From positions 664,328-728,327 of the forward strand of contig MNCI01004656.1 of NCBI GenBank assembly GCA_015680685.1: 64,000 bases of DNA, in the 5' to 3' direction. The notes under the pieces were generated by a model that saw nothing but the letters and a program-made list of their open reading frames with translations, ran no database searches and was not told where the DNA came from. Made by a program: the position numbers and the translations under genes. Positions 22,830-33,769 of this stretch are shown in pieces. Source of the DNA: Gnetum montanum. Its lineage: Eukaryota; Streptophyta; Gnetopsida; Gnetales; Gnetaceae. Each line of letters opens with the position of its first letter. Position 1 is the stretch's first letter.

Positions 22830-24150
22830 ATGGTATTCCCACCTATCTTCTCATCCAAGAGATGCCACAAGGGTTGGACCATCGAAAGAAACAAAAATTT
22901 CTTCACTAGCTAAAACACTTCATGGAGATCAATGAACACCTCAATAAGGTGTGCATTGATGGCCTGGTTCATTGGTGTGTCCCTAATACCAATTAACTAC
23001 ACATTCTCTAGGATGCTCATGAAGGTCCATATGGAAGACACTATGCTAAGAGATGCATAACCATTAAAATATTTATGGCAAGGTACTATTGGACAACAAT
23101 CTTTAGGGATGCTCACCATTATGTCCACTCTTGTGAATGATGCCAATGAGATGGTCAAATGACTACTTGAATAGAGAAACCTCAACAACAGATTCAACCA
23201 CTAGAATCCTTTGACATATGGGGCATTAACTTCATGGGTTCCATCACACCCATGTCAAATGGAAAGGCATACATTATAAAAAATATTGACTATTGCACAA
23301 AATGGGTATAAGTAGCAGTTTTCATTAACTATACATCTTCTACTACTACTTAGTTTGTACAACAAAATGTTGTAAATAGTTTGGTGTGCCACATGCATTA
23401 ATTTCTGATAATGGAACTCACTTTATAGGCACTACTTTTCGAAAGCTCATGCAATGCTTAGGGGTTGAACATAAACTCACAACACCTTACTATCCCTAAG
23501 CTAATGGTCTAGTTGAGGTTACCAATAAGGAAATCATAAGGATTCTAACAAAAACTATTAATAAGTATAGGAAAGACTACAACACAAAACTCAATGATGC
23601 CCGTTAGGCCTACCACTCAGCATGAGAAATTCTTATAGGCTACTCTTCCTATGAGCTTATGTATGGAAAATTACCAACACTTCCTATTCAATCCACGCTC
23701 TGTACACTTTCAACTACTTGTAACCCTAACCTTAACTTAAGTCTAGCCAAAAAATAAAGGTTAATGAATCTCAACTTGCTAGATGAAAATTGATTAGTAT
23801 TCTTATCATCTAAGGAGTTGCACAAGGCCTACAACAAAAAGCATCACGACCTTAAAATTAGAAAAGTCAAAGTTCAATTGGGAGATGAGGTTCTCTACTA
23901 AAATCCCACACATATACCTCAACGAACTAAGTTCCAAATGTTGTGAGAAGGACCTTACATAATTTATGAAACTTTTTCTTCTAGGGCCATGATGATTTCC
24001 AAACCAGAGAGCCTAGAAAAGAAATAGATAGTCAACATCCAACAAATCAAACCTTTCCACAAGCATAAGCTAACTAATACAACAAGAGCCTCATCAAATG
24101 GACAACCATGCTCCATATTTTTGATATCCTCCTTTCAACTTAGTTGTGGG
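22830..24150 (+). pseudogene. Integrase of copy A
   Basis: The zinc-binding domain reads AHEGPYGRHYAKR then ARYYWTTIFRDAHHYVHSCE near 23008-23137 (H-H-C-C, last pair partly mutated). The core follows: SFDIWGINFMGS (catalytic Asp changed to Asn, 23209), LISDNGTHFIG (second Asp kept, 23401), a degraded YHPQANGQVEV block near 23490 with VEVTNKEI. The frame is broken repeatedly. The C-terminal part ends before GGGGGAGATGG at 24151. Confidence 0.85.
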
Positions 24151-25859
24151 GGAGATGGCCACCCATGTTAATCATATAAGTAGCTCCTCAGTATTTCATC
24201 TTTTTGTTTTACACATTATTTATTTTTCATCTTATTATTTTCATGTTATTAATCTTTTCTAATTTTTTTACACCATCACTAGTACATTTGTTATTTCTTG
24301 AAAATTTTACACTTTCTTTTATATTTTATTTTTATTTATTTTGATGTGAATTTCTAACTTTTGGTTAATAAGTGCCAGGTACAATGGTAATGCATTGCTT
24401 GATGGTGGTATGTACTATTTTTATTATTTAATTATTGGTGTCTGGTTTCTAGCTTTGAATTTCTTTTGGATAATTGGGACATGGTTAATTTTCATGCAAT
24501 AGGTAGTGAGTCGATAACATCCACCCATCCACAAACTTTATGGTTTTCCTTGTTTTGGAAATATGTAGTTCCTTTTTCATTAATGAAACTTTAATGAACT
24601 TTTGACTTTAGTAGTTTTTGGAATTGGGATGGATTCAAAGGTTCAAATAGGGTGTGACTTCAAGGGGATTCAGTATTCTTTATGCCTTTCTATTTGCTTG
24701 GGTGCATGTGTGTTTTCATGGATTTCTTACCATTTCATGTTGATCAATAAAAAGAAGTTGAATAAGTCCTTGCATGGTGTGGTTATCATCAAAAATAAAT
24801 AATGATAATTCAAAGCACACCCCTTTGAAAAAATAAATGAATGCATCTTTGCATGGTGTGGTTTCCATTACAAAAAAATGATGAGAATTCAAAGCACACT
24901 TGTTAGATGAAATAATGGACTACAAGCACTAGTACCCTCTAACTAAGGCCCTTTCTCACTTCTTACTTCTTCTCTAATAAGGAACCATGGTTGTTCTGTG
25001 GGAGCACTCTTGTGTCTAAGGGGATGGACTAGTCTTAGAATGGTGATGGAAAGTCACTAAACATGGTTGGTTTTGGTTTGGACTAAGGATGAATCCTATC
25101 ATATCATTTAACCATAAAATCCACAAGGAACTTCATGAGACCTTAATTAGGAACTCTATTCAACTCTCTCTCTTATCCATCTATGCTTTCCATATCTCAC
25201 CTCACTACTAGTTTCATGTTCTTATTCGATGTCCTAGTTTAATGTGTTAGAATTCTTAGTTAGTTTCTTCTGAGTTTTTGTACTTAACCTTATATAACCA
25301 TTAATCATCCATAGAGCCCATGGACTCTTTGGTTTGAAGTTATGCAAGAGAAATAAAAGGCCTATGCCTTCTTTGGGAAGGACCCACTTACATATCTTTT
25401 GATTGGGTTAGCTAAGTTCTTTACCATTAAACACTCTTACAATAAAATTCTTTTGTTTATCTCATCAATGACATTCAATTTAATAACTATGTATTACACA
25501 TTGGTTACTAATTCACAATTTTTTTGTGATTGCAATGAGAAGTATGGACTAAAAGTGGGACTATCTTCACCAAGGATGATGTAGCAGCATCTTATCAACA
25601 GGATTGTTCATGATCATTGGATCTTCTCTTTTGTTCTTCAACTGTCAAGAGATGTTGGATGTTAGTGTTATCCAAGCTATTCCCTTCTCTTATCATGAAC
25701 ACCCAATTTTGTAAAATGTTGTATCTCTATATACTTGGGCACTCAGAGACTATATGTTCCATCTAAGTTAGTTTATATGTTAGTTAATAATCCATACCTA
25801 CCTCATATTTTGTAAATAACTTGTTCCTTCTCTTGTACACTCGAAGACGAGTTTTCATT
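24151..25859 (+). other. 3' non-coding region of copy A
   Basis: This stretch between the end of integrase and the polypurine tract has no recognisable protein. It has an antisense counterpart in copy B (28300-30050), including 'caaggggattc/gaatccccttg' (24661; 29621) and 'gaattcaaagcacac' (24885; 29425). Short open frames inside it are not conserved between the copies. Confidence 0.75.
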
Positions 25860-25873
25860 TAGTCATGGGAGTA
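25860..25873 (+). other. Polypurine tract of copy A
   Basis: TAGTCATGGGAGTA directly before the 3' LTR start TGATGAAAC. Copy B has the inverse sequence TACTCCGATGACT after its 3' LTR and copy H has TACTCCTATGACT. Confidence 0.7.
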
Positions 25874-26638
25874 TGATGAAACATGTTTTCTAGTTGCTAT
25901 GACATCGGGTATCCAACATTGGGGTATATACACTGGCCTATAAATATAGCACCTAGGCTCCCAATTTAAATTAGTTTTTCATAAGTTTTTGATCATTTTT
26001 TAGTTAAAGTAGCAAAGGACTTGCAATTTTTTAGTCTAAGTGTATACGGTTCTTTATTTAAGCATTATTGTATCTAAGTGCAATAGTGTGATGAGAATAA
26101 AACTATATTCTTTTGACACTCCTTGCAACACTAAGAATAGATTAATATTTCTTTTAATGTATTTTATATTAATGCATTTAAACTAGGCAATTTATTTCTA
26201 GTAGTTAATGAACACAATCATGACCACTTCGAGCATACATATAGTACTTGGTAACCCAGCAACACTTAATATTTGGTAGCCCAGTAGCACTATATGTGTT
26301 CGAGATGTGTCTAGGAAAGTGGGGTGGTTACTTGTGTTAGGTTAGCTAGGTAGTAGATGAATTAGATCTTAAATTACTCCACCTTTCATTCTTGTTGTAG
26401 GCGATCAAAATTATAAAACATAAAATAAGAAAAATCATGTACCTCAATTACACTTAAAACCATACCTTTGAACCTCACAAGTGTAGTTGGGAAGACAACA
26501 AATTTTCTTAATGTCCAATTTACTTTCTAAAATAATTAGTGTACTAGAGAACTATAGGTCTATAGAATTCAACCAAATCATGAGTCAACACCTTACTGAT
26601 TTGTATGGTTGGGTGTAGGGATACCTCGTCGTTGATCA
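25874..26638 (+). repeat. 3' LTR of copy A
   Basis: It starts TGATGAAACATG and ends GTTGATCA. It is about 115 bp shorter than the 5' LTR, mainly because one part of the CATCGRGTA-containing U3 segment is missing. The TATA box is at 25939-25946. Confidence 0.92.
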
Positions 26639-26643
26639 CTTAG
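26639..26643. repeat. Target-site duplication of copy A, right
   Basis: CTTAG, identical to 16837-16841. Confidence 0.9.
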
Positions 26644-27018
26644 CTTTCCTCCTTGCTTATAAACTTGATCAATCAACCTTTGTATACAATGGTTTTTAAT
26701 TTAGAGAACCTTCCCTAGACATACATACTAAGGATCTCTCTTATTTTATTTCTAAATTCATCATTTATGTAGCTATGTTATTTTTTTTAAGAAAAATCAT
26801 GCCCTAGGTATCTATGCAAGAGTGAAAAATATTTATTCATGGTTATGCCAAGAGAGTCATGACTACCTTCTTTTCATCTTTGGATTTGTTTTCTCAAATT
26901 TTATACTCTCAAATAAGTCGAGTATTTGTTATTGAAAAGTTATAGCATTATGCTTCATTGGTGGATAGAGTCTGGTTCTAGAGATTGATACCAAATTTTT
27001 GCATCTTTGATCAGTATT
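26644..27018 (-). pseudogene. Gag capsid part of copy H, continued beyond copy A
   Basis: On minus it aligns with 32400-32050 of copy B (shared on plus: 'gatttg.tttc.ca', 'tattt.ttattgaaaagtt/ttaaatagtt', 'gattctagttcta'). It continues at 16836 after skipping copy A. It contains stops and ends where the TGATGAAAC end of copy I begins. Confidence 0.65.
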
Positions 27019-27373
27019 TGATGAAACATCATATATTGAGCAAATATGTCAATGCATTCCTATCGATGCATCCCCATTAATACATCCTTGAATATATTGG
27101 TGCATATGCATTGATCCTAAGTCATCCAAAGCCTATATATATGCACACACCCTTTACATAGAGACATCATTTGGTTAATAGTATAGTCAAACTCTTAAAG
27201 TTTTCTTATGTAATCTTAGCAAATTGTCAATGAGTGCCCACAGTATGGATTTGAGTCAATTGTATAAAATCTTATTTCAGTGGAATTATACTTGGATATA
27301 TTCTATGAATGGTAATAAGATTGAGATTGATTCATATTTGTTACAACACTTTGACCAAGAATATATTTACCTT
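27019..27373 (+). repeat. 5' LTR of copy I, first part
   Basis: It starts TGATGAAACATC, like the LTR starts of copy A. A TATA-like TATATATATG lies near 27134. The LTR is cut at 27373 by copy B and resumes at 37781. Confidence 0.75.
27369..27373. repeat. Target-site duplication of copy B, left
   Basis: ACCTT, identical to 37781-37785 after the other LTR of copy B. Confidence 0.9.
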
Positions 27374-28170
27374 TCATGAGTGGCAAGGTACCCCTACACT
27401 CAACCATATGAATACGAGTGTTTCACGCGTGATCCAGTTGAACTCCAAGGACTAAGTGCTTATGCGCCTTAATGGAACACTTAAGGTTAATCAATCGTTG
27501 TCTTCCCAAACCTACTTGTATTGTCACAGTTGTATGGTTAAGTAAGCTTGAGGTATATGATTTTTATATCTTTTATCTTTTTAATGTCTTATGCTAATAG
27601 GGGAAGGTGAAGAGAACTAAGTAACTAAATTTCATTAACTATTCACTAACTAAGTTCTAATTTTCCTAACACTAGTATCTGTTTTGACTTACTGCATACA
27701 TCCTAAACCAGTGCAATGCTACTATGATTACCAAACAATAATTGTTACTGGGTTACCAAGTGCCACACACATGCTTTAAGCAGTCGTACTAAGTGCACTT
27801 AACTAGGAGAGTCAAGGCTTGAGAGAGCTTAATTAACTAGGAAAGCATTTAAACATTCAATAATAATTAATTACTATTTAGCTTAGTCCATATGCTACAA
27901 GTTTTATCAAAAAGTTTGTCTTTATTTTTGTACACAAATGTGTGCTCAAGTACAATTTTCTCGAATAAAGATCCATTCACTTTAAGAGTCCTACTACGGG
28001 CACATGGAAACTATTCTAAGTTTGGAATGGTAAAACTACAAGAGTTTAGCTAAGGGTCTAAGTCTAAGTTCCTAGAACAAGGAAAGTCACCTCTTATTTA
28101 TAGATAATGAGATGGGACGCGATATCGTAGGGCGGATGCGATATCACATATGCAATATCACGGCTCATCA
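27374..28170 (-). repeat. 3' LTR of copy B
   Basis: On plus it begins TCATGAGTGG (TGATGAGTGG in the partner) and ends CTCATCA. Near the U3 end there are repeated GATATCGC-type motifs (28117-28160). An inverted TATA box (CTTATTTATAGAT) lies at about 28093-28105. Confidence 0.9.
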
Positions 28171-28186
28171 TACTCCGATGACTGAA
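28171..28186 (-). other. Polypurine tract of copy B
   Basis: On minus TTCAGTCATCGGAGTA precedes the LTR; it matches the tract of copy A with one change in the purine run. Confidence 0.65.
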
Positions 28187-30050
28187 TGAAAAATCGTCCT
28201 CAAGTTCCTTACAAAATATTGGGAAGGTATGGGATTATTGACCTGAATGACACTAATGGTGAATGGGGTGATACATGAATGGATCATCATTACAATACAT
28301 GACAATATTATTATTCATGACAACAAGAGTGAACACTTTACACATGTGACATCTGACCTTATTTGGCAGCTGAGAGAGAAGAGAGAGAAAAGAAGAAGAT
28401 GTGTTGCTGCTGATGCCAAGATTGCACCTTTTGTTGTCCATCCATAAGTGCACCATCAATCTTGTTCCTTACATAACTGCTTCAACACCAGTTCATTCTA
28501 AGTGTTCCCTCTAGATCCAATCCATTGTTTTATGATTGTCATCTACACACATAACACAGTCTTATATTTGCAAGGGTAAATGAATTACAATGCAATTGAT
28601 ATCTTGCCTCGGTGTAAGGTCCATTGGCTAGGTTGTGATATGGCTAATGTGGATTCTGGAGATATAACACTGGTGACTATCCAAGGTGTACGGTTTAAGA
28701 GAAAATCGAAAAAATTGGACTGAGACCCCCATGACTAAGAGCGATCCTCTAGTAGCAATAGAATGGAAAAAGATAAGGAATAAGAAAGATAGAAAAAAAG
28801 AAATAACGACAATGCCGATGAAATGGATGTCAGAGATGGAAATGAACCAAATAAATTTTGATTGCAAAAATGTTAAAGGGAAAGAAATTAACTGATGCAC
28901 CAAATAGGAATGCTAGTGGGTCCTCCCCAAAGTAGGCTCATGCCCCTAATGCCTTGATAATCCTGCATTCAAAGAGTCCATAGGCTCTGAAAATGCCATT
29001 TGGAAGTAAGAGTTAAAGTCTTAACCAAAAAAATTTACCAAAAAGAAAACAATTTATCAACCAAAATATAGACTATTGATACAATCAGAAATGAGGTGAA
29101 AATGAAGAAAGAATGATGGAAAGAAGAGAATGGAATGGAGTCTCAAGATCAAGGTGGTGTACAGCCCATGGTGTATTAATGGTTAGTGTGACTTAGTAGA
29201 TCTCATTCCAAATCTAGCCTTAAACAATCTACATCCAGTGAATTTGCATTAATATATTTGGCTAATCCATCCACTTGAAGTAACAAGAATTCTTTTGCCA
29301 AAAAGTCACCACCATTCTGACAAAATGAAAAAGGAGAAAGTAGGAAGTAAGAAAGGGCCTTAGTTAGAGGAAACATGTTTGTTTAGTTCCATAACTAGTG
29401 CTCTTAGCGCAGATGATTATTTTGTCTAAGGGGTGTGCTTTGAATTCTCACTTTTCTCTTTTTTTATTTTTTCTTTTTTTTTTGCGTGAGAACCACACCA
29501 TGCAAAGACTTATTATTTTTATTAGCTCAGCTTCCTGATAATGGAGCAACATTGGAATGGTAAGCAAAACTTAAGAAGAAAACATCCAAGCACCCAAGAG
29601 AATGGCCAACACAAATGCATCAAATCCCCTTGAAGTCACACCCTTTTCAATCCTTGAGTCCTTCCTTAGTTTGAGAAATGCCCAGTCACCAATTCATTGA
29701 TACTTTTATTATTAAGAAAGGGACTGTACAGTTCCAAGCCAAGAGAGACCATATAAATTCATGGATGCATGGATGACGTGGACTCATTGCCTATTATATC
29801 AAATGAACCATACCTTAGTATCAACATTATAAATCAAAGGTAAAAACCAAACATTAGCAATCAATAAAATATAGTTCATACCACCATTAGGAGCACTTAT
29901 TAGATGACGAACCTAACAAAATAAACAAACATACAAAGAAATAAAAGAGTATAAATGATGTTGCAAAACAAAAACAAGAGAAGTTAAAGAAATTTGTAAA
30001 AAAAATGTGTAAAAAAAATTAAAAATTAACTGAGGGTCTCAAATGATCAA
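28187..30050 (-). other. 3' non-coding region of copy B
   Basis: This is the inverse of 24150-25850 of copy A in order and landmarks. The open frames in both strands here (for example 28247-28447 and 28628-28903) are not conserved with copy A and are not called as genes. Confidence 0.7.
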
Positions 30051-30194
30051 TAGAGGTGGCCATCTCTCCCATGATTGAGTTGAAAGAAGGAGATCCGAAA
30101 TAATGAGCGAGGTTGTCCTTTCTCAGAGGTATTATGTGCATCGACCATTCTAGATTCATGGTAAGGTTTGGTTTATTGCACATTGACTAGTAAC

Positions 30195-30205
30195 CTCTTA
30201 TCAAA
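30195..30205 (-). other. Internal deletion junction removing RT, RNase H and integrase from copy B
   Basis: On minus, sequence matching copy A up to about 21255 (TTGGAAATTCCTAAAA) continues after a few tens of bases with sequence matching copy A from about 24020 (TAGTCAA...CAAACC...). The short frame at 30383-30201 reads up to this junction. Confidence 0.75.
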
Positions 30206-30940
30206 GTGCTTGTTTGAATTTTTTTAGGAATTTCCAACTTCCCCCTACTAATGTTTTCAAGTTAAGGTTTGGAAGTTGGCGACGCTCTTGCTCCAGTGCA
30301 TCTATGCTTTCAACGTGAGCGTGGGTTGTTCCATTAGTTAGTTCCATGCATGTTGGTGAGTCGCTTTCTTGATCAGCTATCAACCACTGGCTATCCTCTT
30401 GTTGTGTGGTTGCTACATATAGGAACTTTTGTATGTTAATTTCTTGGGCACACCGGTTACATGCAGGTAATGTTGAACATTCCTATATGTAATCACACCC
30501 TGTATCACTGTATGTGATGCATGGAACTTTCTTCTTCTTAATCTTCCCAAAAGTTTTTTCCTTATATATTTCCAAGGAAAGATCACAAATTCCTAGGCGT
30601 GCATCTATAGTACTTAGACATGTCATTTCCATTATTATTGGTAAGTTTCCTTTATCATTGTTTACTTGGATCACTAGGAAATCAGTTGGGTATGACCACC
30701 CACACACAATGGTAAGGATGTCCTCCACCTTTCTCAAAGGAATAGTGATGGACTAGTTAGCCAGATCTAAGTGAATATTGCTCTGCTTTAATGGAGGCAG
30801 GTTTTAGACTTTATACATCTCTTGTGATATTAAGTTGACTCTGAAACCTGAGTCTAGAAGAGCTTTACATGGTTCATTCCCAACGACTTGGAGATAGATT
30901 AAAGGGCTTACAGCGTCAAAGAATTTCCTGGGAATGTGGC
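30206..30940 (-). pseudogene. Aspartic protease of copy B
   Basis: The frame 30737-30483 on minus has VEDILTIVCGWSYPTDFLVI, QVNNDKGNLPIIMEMTCLST and IDARLGICDLSLEI, closely parallel to copy A, then KIKKKKVPCITYSDTGC. The N-terminal part with the catalytic site lies at 30940-30750 and is interrupted by a stop (TAG at 30754-30756 on plus, read inversely). The product would process Gag. Confidence 0.8.
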
Positions 30941-30950
30941 CCTCCTTAAT

Positions 30951-31439
30951 CTAGTTAGTAGCGGCATGTGTTACCATAAGCATGTGCATTGAGCTCTGTT
31001 TTTTATTTGATGGGAGATTTGAAGCCTTATTTGATGGAGAAGTGGTCAGAAGATCAAGTGCTTGTGGTTGTGAGAGCTTGGTTGGACTGTTGGTTCTGAA
31101 GAAAGGTCTTCTCTTCATATGGTTGTCAGAACCAGTAGCAGGTTGAATGTTCATAGCTCTCGTAGCATTGCATTGCTGTAGTTGAGTGGGGAGTTCCCCT
31201 TGCATTGCTGGACGGGGTGGTAATAGAGCTATTAGTGTGAGAATTATGGATGGGTTTAGAGGATGGTATGTCTGTAGATTATCTCCCCTAGGAGAAGGAG
31301 TCCTATAATACACCCAAGCTTGGTAGTGATGTTGTGGTGTCACGTGACCAACAAAGTCATGTGGAGAGATTGGCTGCTGCACATAATAGCCATATGGATC
31401 CAGTTTCCGGTAAGGGTATTGTTGCTTTGGTGGTGGCAT
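30951..31439 (-). pseudogene. Gag-protease linker of copy B, longest open frame of the element
   Basis: 162 codons without a stop, rich in Pro, Gln, Tyr, Ser and Thr (for example PPPKQQYPYRKLDPYGYY at the start). Low-complexity composition suggests a flexible spacer between zinc knuckle and protease. A counterpart of similar composition lies in copies A and K. The start codon is simply the first in the open frame; it is part of a longer polyprotein. Confidence 0.65.
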
Positions 31440-31599
31440 CCCCCATAACTGTGGGTATTTCCACTATTGGTGTTGCTCAATAGGTTGTGGCATAGTTCCA
31501 ATTGGATAATATATTAAAGGTTGGTGGAACTGCCTTGGGTTACCTTGGGGATAAGGTAACCGTCAGGGTGCTTGCCGTTTGTTAAGTCATGGGTTGAGT

Positions 31600-33175
31600 G
31601 CATACACCCCAGACTCTTGTAGGTGTGAGATTACTGGGCAACATCACTTAAGATGGTCATATTGGCATATCTCACATCCACCGTCATTGTCTATATCAGA
31701 ATTCACAACCTCTTCGGTGATGGCCATTTTACCCTTACCTTTGTTACGTGCATTATCCATGTCCCTCTTTTTCTTTTTGTCATAGTTACTACCTCGCTCC
31801 TTAGACTCCTCTACAATTTTAAGAACAGTTTTAAATCTACTATACAGGGAGTCCCACATTTGGTCTACCTTTGCCAACACTTCTGTTATTAATTTTTGGA
31901 GTGGCAAGATTTTTTTACTCACCATCTCTTCGAGTGGTGACTCTTACTCCTCCTCACAGAATCTCACTCCCCTTTTTCAGAGGGAAGGATCTCGATTGTA
32001 CTCTTCCATACTTTCTCTCTTACGTAGCTTCCCTTCTTCCTTGGCTACTTTCTCTAGCAATCTATGGACTTGATGTGACATAAGCTCTAATAGTCTCCAT
32101 TGGGCATATGTTCCAAGGGTTCTCCTGGTTTCATGTCTAAGTCCATCTACGAGATGGCATAGTTGATCCCGTTGTGCATAATCATGGCCTAGGCAATGAT
32201 GTAATAGTGCATAATAACGATCCATGGTAGCATCCAAGGGTTCATGGTTTCCTTGCTTCCATCCTTGGATTTGCTTTCGCAGGTTGGACACTTAGAAGTA
32301 CATTTGATACTTATCATTAAATAGTTCTAGCATCATACTCCACCTCTGAATAGATTCTAGTTCTAAGGACCAATACCAGCTTTCTGCTTCTTTTACCAGT
32401 GTCCTTGGGAACAACTTTAGCTTTTTCCATTTTTCTCAATGTTTTGCAAGGCACACACATCATGGAATTCTTGTAAGTCGTTTTGAGGATCAATGTTGTA
32501 TCCCCCTTCAAATTGTGGGATATTTTTCATATCTAACCTCTTGATCCTACTATCTTTTTCGTGCCTTATGGAAACTCTTATGGCCTCCATGATATCTAAC
32601 ATGCTTCTAGTTGCAAGTAGGGGTTCTTCGTGGTCATTTTTTTCATAGCGTCTATGATGTCTATGCAGGTCCCTACTCTCCCTTCTTCTATGTTGTGATT
32701 CTCTAGAGTTCCCTAATCCTTGTTCTCGACTCTCTCGTCAGTGTTTCTCACTCTGTTTACCTTTATCCTCATGGTTAGGTTCCTTATGACTGCATCCTAA
32801 TAATGAAGGAGAGGGTAAATGTGACAATGAAGGTGAAAAAGAAGGAGAACCATTGCCATGATCATGTTTCCTACCTTCTCTTCAGTGGTCTCAGCCCTGA
32901 TCATGATTATGATTAGAATGCCCACCTTTATCATGTGTTTGTATTTCCTTGTTGAACACTTTGTGTTTGTGGGGATCAAAACTAGGGTTGTGAACCATGG
33001 AGTGGATGTTTTGATACATCACCTCCTAACCATTATTAGGAGGAGGAACATCAATTGGTGGGGAACCTGTTGAAGTAGTTTCATCACCCTCAATTTCGCT
33101 TAAGACATGCAAAGCATTATGGGGATATTTACCCTTTGAGGATGTATGATATCTCTCCTGTTTCAAGTTCCTCTG
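31600..33175 (-). pseudogene. Gag capsid and zinc-knuckle part of copy B
   Basis: On minus the pieces are 32979-32797, 32602-32417 and 32291-31977. The last reads LRKQIQGWKQGNHEPLDATM, DRYYALLHHCLGHDYAQRDQ, LCHLVDGLRHETRRTLGTYA and matches the plant retrotransposon gag capsid pattern. 31925-31644 is basic and ends GGCEICQYDHLK*CC, a CX2CX3HX3C-type knuckle with a stop inside. The gag is cut at 33175 by insertion C and continues at 36499. Confidence 0.82.
33171..33175. repeat. Target-site duplication of insertion C, left
   Basis: CTCTG before TGTTGGCA; the partner at 36499-36503 is CTTTG, one transition different. Confidence 0.7.
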
Positions 33176-33319
33176 TGTTGGCACACTTTGGCCATTTCAT
33201 GGAATAGAAACATTGTGGGATCGATTGCAATAAACTATTATAGAGGTGACGATTATAGAAATAGTTACAGTGAAAATTTTTACTGCAGCCCCATTTGAGT
33301 GGTTCTTTCAGAAGATGGA

Positions 33320-33572
33320 ACCCTTCCATCTTCTGCCATCTTTTGTGTGGCATTCTAAATGCAAAAGATGTATGGTGTATTGACATTGGCTTCTCCTTCA
33401 ACATGGACTCTGCTCTCTCTCTTCTGACCACATCCTGGCAGGAACTGTGCTTGGACATTTGGCAAGGGGAGCTGAATCCAGAAATCATAGAACCAAATGT
33501 ACAAGAAGCGGTGGCCACAAAATTAAAAGCTGGCCTAGAATCGGCAAACATACAAATGATACTGATATGCAA
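33320..33572 (+). pseudogene. Captured fragment of a GH3 acyl-acid amido synthetase gene
   Basis: The open frame 33295-33594 encodes SIFCHLLCGILNAKDVW, then SALSLLTTSWQELCLDIWQG and ELNPEIIEPNVQEAVATKL. This matches the middle of GH3/JAR1 proteins: the MYCQLLCGL block, then W-E-EL-x-DI-x-G-x-LNPKI, then the Pro-x(2)-x-E-x-V segment. GH3 enzymes conjugate amino acids to auxin or jasmonate. Only about 80 residues of a roughly 600-residue protein are present, with no ATP-binding motifs, so it is inactive. The frame is uninterrupted over the fragment, so its capture may be younger than most decay around it. Confidence 0.83.
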
Positions 33573-33725
33573 GGATGTTCTCCTCTTGTACTAATATCTA
33601 CTATTGTTGTTGCTATGGAACCAATACAATTTGGATTCTATTGTGGTTACTCATCTCCTACGCAAGATGAAATGATTGAAGACCTTGCCCTAACTTTATC
33701 TCAATTCTCGCTTTTTGGATCCCTG
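33567..33725 (+). pseudogene. Captured exon of an ERD6-like sugar transporter gene
   Basis: In the frame of 33447-33752, the segment reads STIVVAMEPIQFGFYCGYSS, PTQDEMIEDLALTLSQFSLF then GSL. This is the first transmembrane helix and following loop of the ERD6-like (SFP) monosaccharide transporter family, usually VALGPIQFGFTxGYSSPTQ...LSxxxFSxFGSL. After GSL the reading turns into non-coding sequence, as expected at an exon end. It begins within a few bases of the end of the GH3 fragment and is in a different frame. Confidence 0.87.
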
Positions 33726-33769
33726 TTTTCTACATTTCATTTAATTCTTTAAATTTTCTGAGGGAAAAG

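Larger units (their letters stand above)
16842..26638 (+). mobile_element. Copy A: complete Athila/Tat-like Ty3/gypsy element
   Basis: It contains 5' LTR 16842-17720, primer site 17722-17739, gag from 17880, protease, RT, RNase H, integrase to about 24100, 1.7 kb of non-coding 3' sequence, polypurine tract and 3' LTR 25874-26638. It is bordered by a perfect CTTAG duplication. The protease-RT-RNase H-integrase order, the tRNA-Asp-like primer site and the lack of a chromodomain point to the Athila/Tat side of Ty3/gypsy. All genes are broken by stops and frameshifts, and the LTRs differ at many positions and by indels, so the insertion is old. It supplies the domain map for the deleted copies B, H and I. 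Confidence 0.93.
9950..27018 (-). mobile_element. Copy H: Athila-like element, interrupted by copy A
   Basis: On minus the visible order is gag N-terminal half (27018-26639), insertion A (26638-16842), gag C-terminal half (16841-15800), protease (15520-15340), post-protease coding (15200-14870), a 3' region with an unidentified coding remnant (13950-11000), and 3' LTR (10731-9950). RT, RNase H and integrase are missing. The gag reading resumes exactly across A after removing one copy of the 5-bp duplication. The 5' LTR was not found; at 27018 H is bounded by the LTR of copy I. Confidence 0.7.

Noticed and set aside
28247-28903. Overlapping open frames on both strands.
   Set aside because: They lie in the 3' non-coding region of copy B and have no counterpart in copy A.
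31579-32083. Plus-strand open frames of 68-79 codons.
   Set aside because: Shadows of the antisense gag of copy B, which has recognisable capsid and knuckle motifs.
33129-33572. 147-codon minus-strand open frame.
   Set aside because: It is antisense to the GH3 fragment and also crosses the boundary of insertion C, so it cannot be an old gene.
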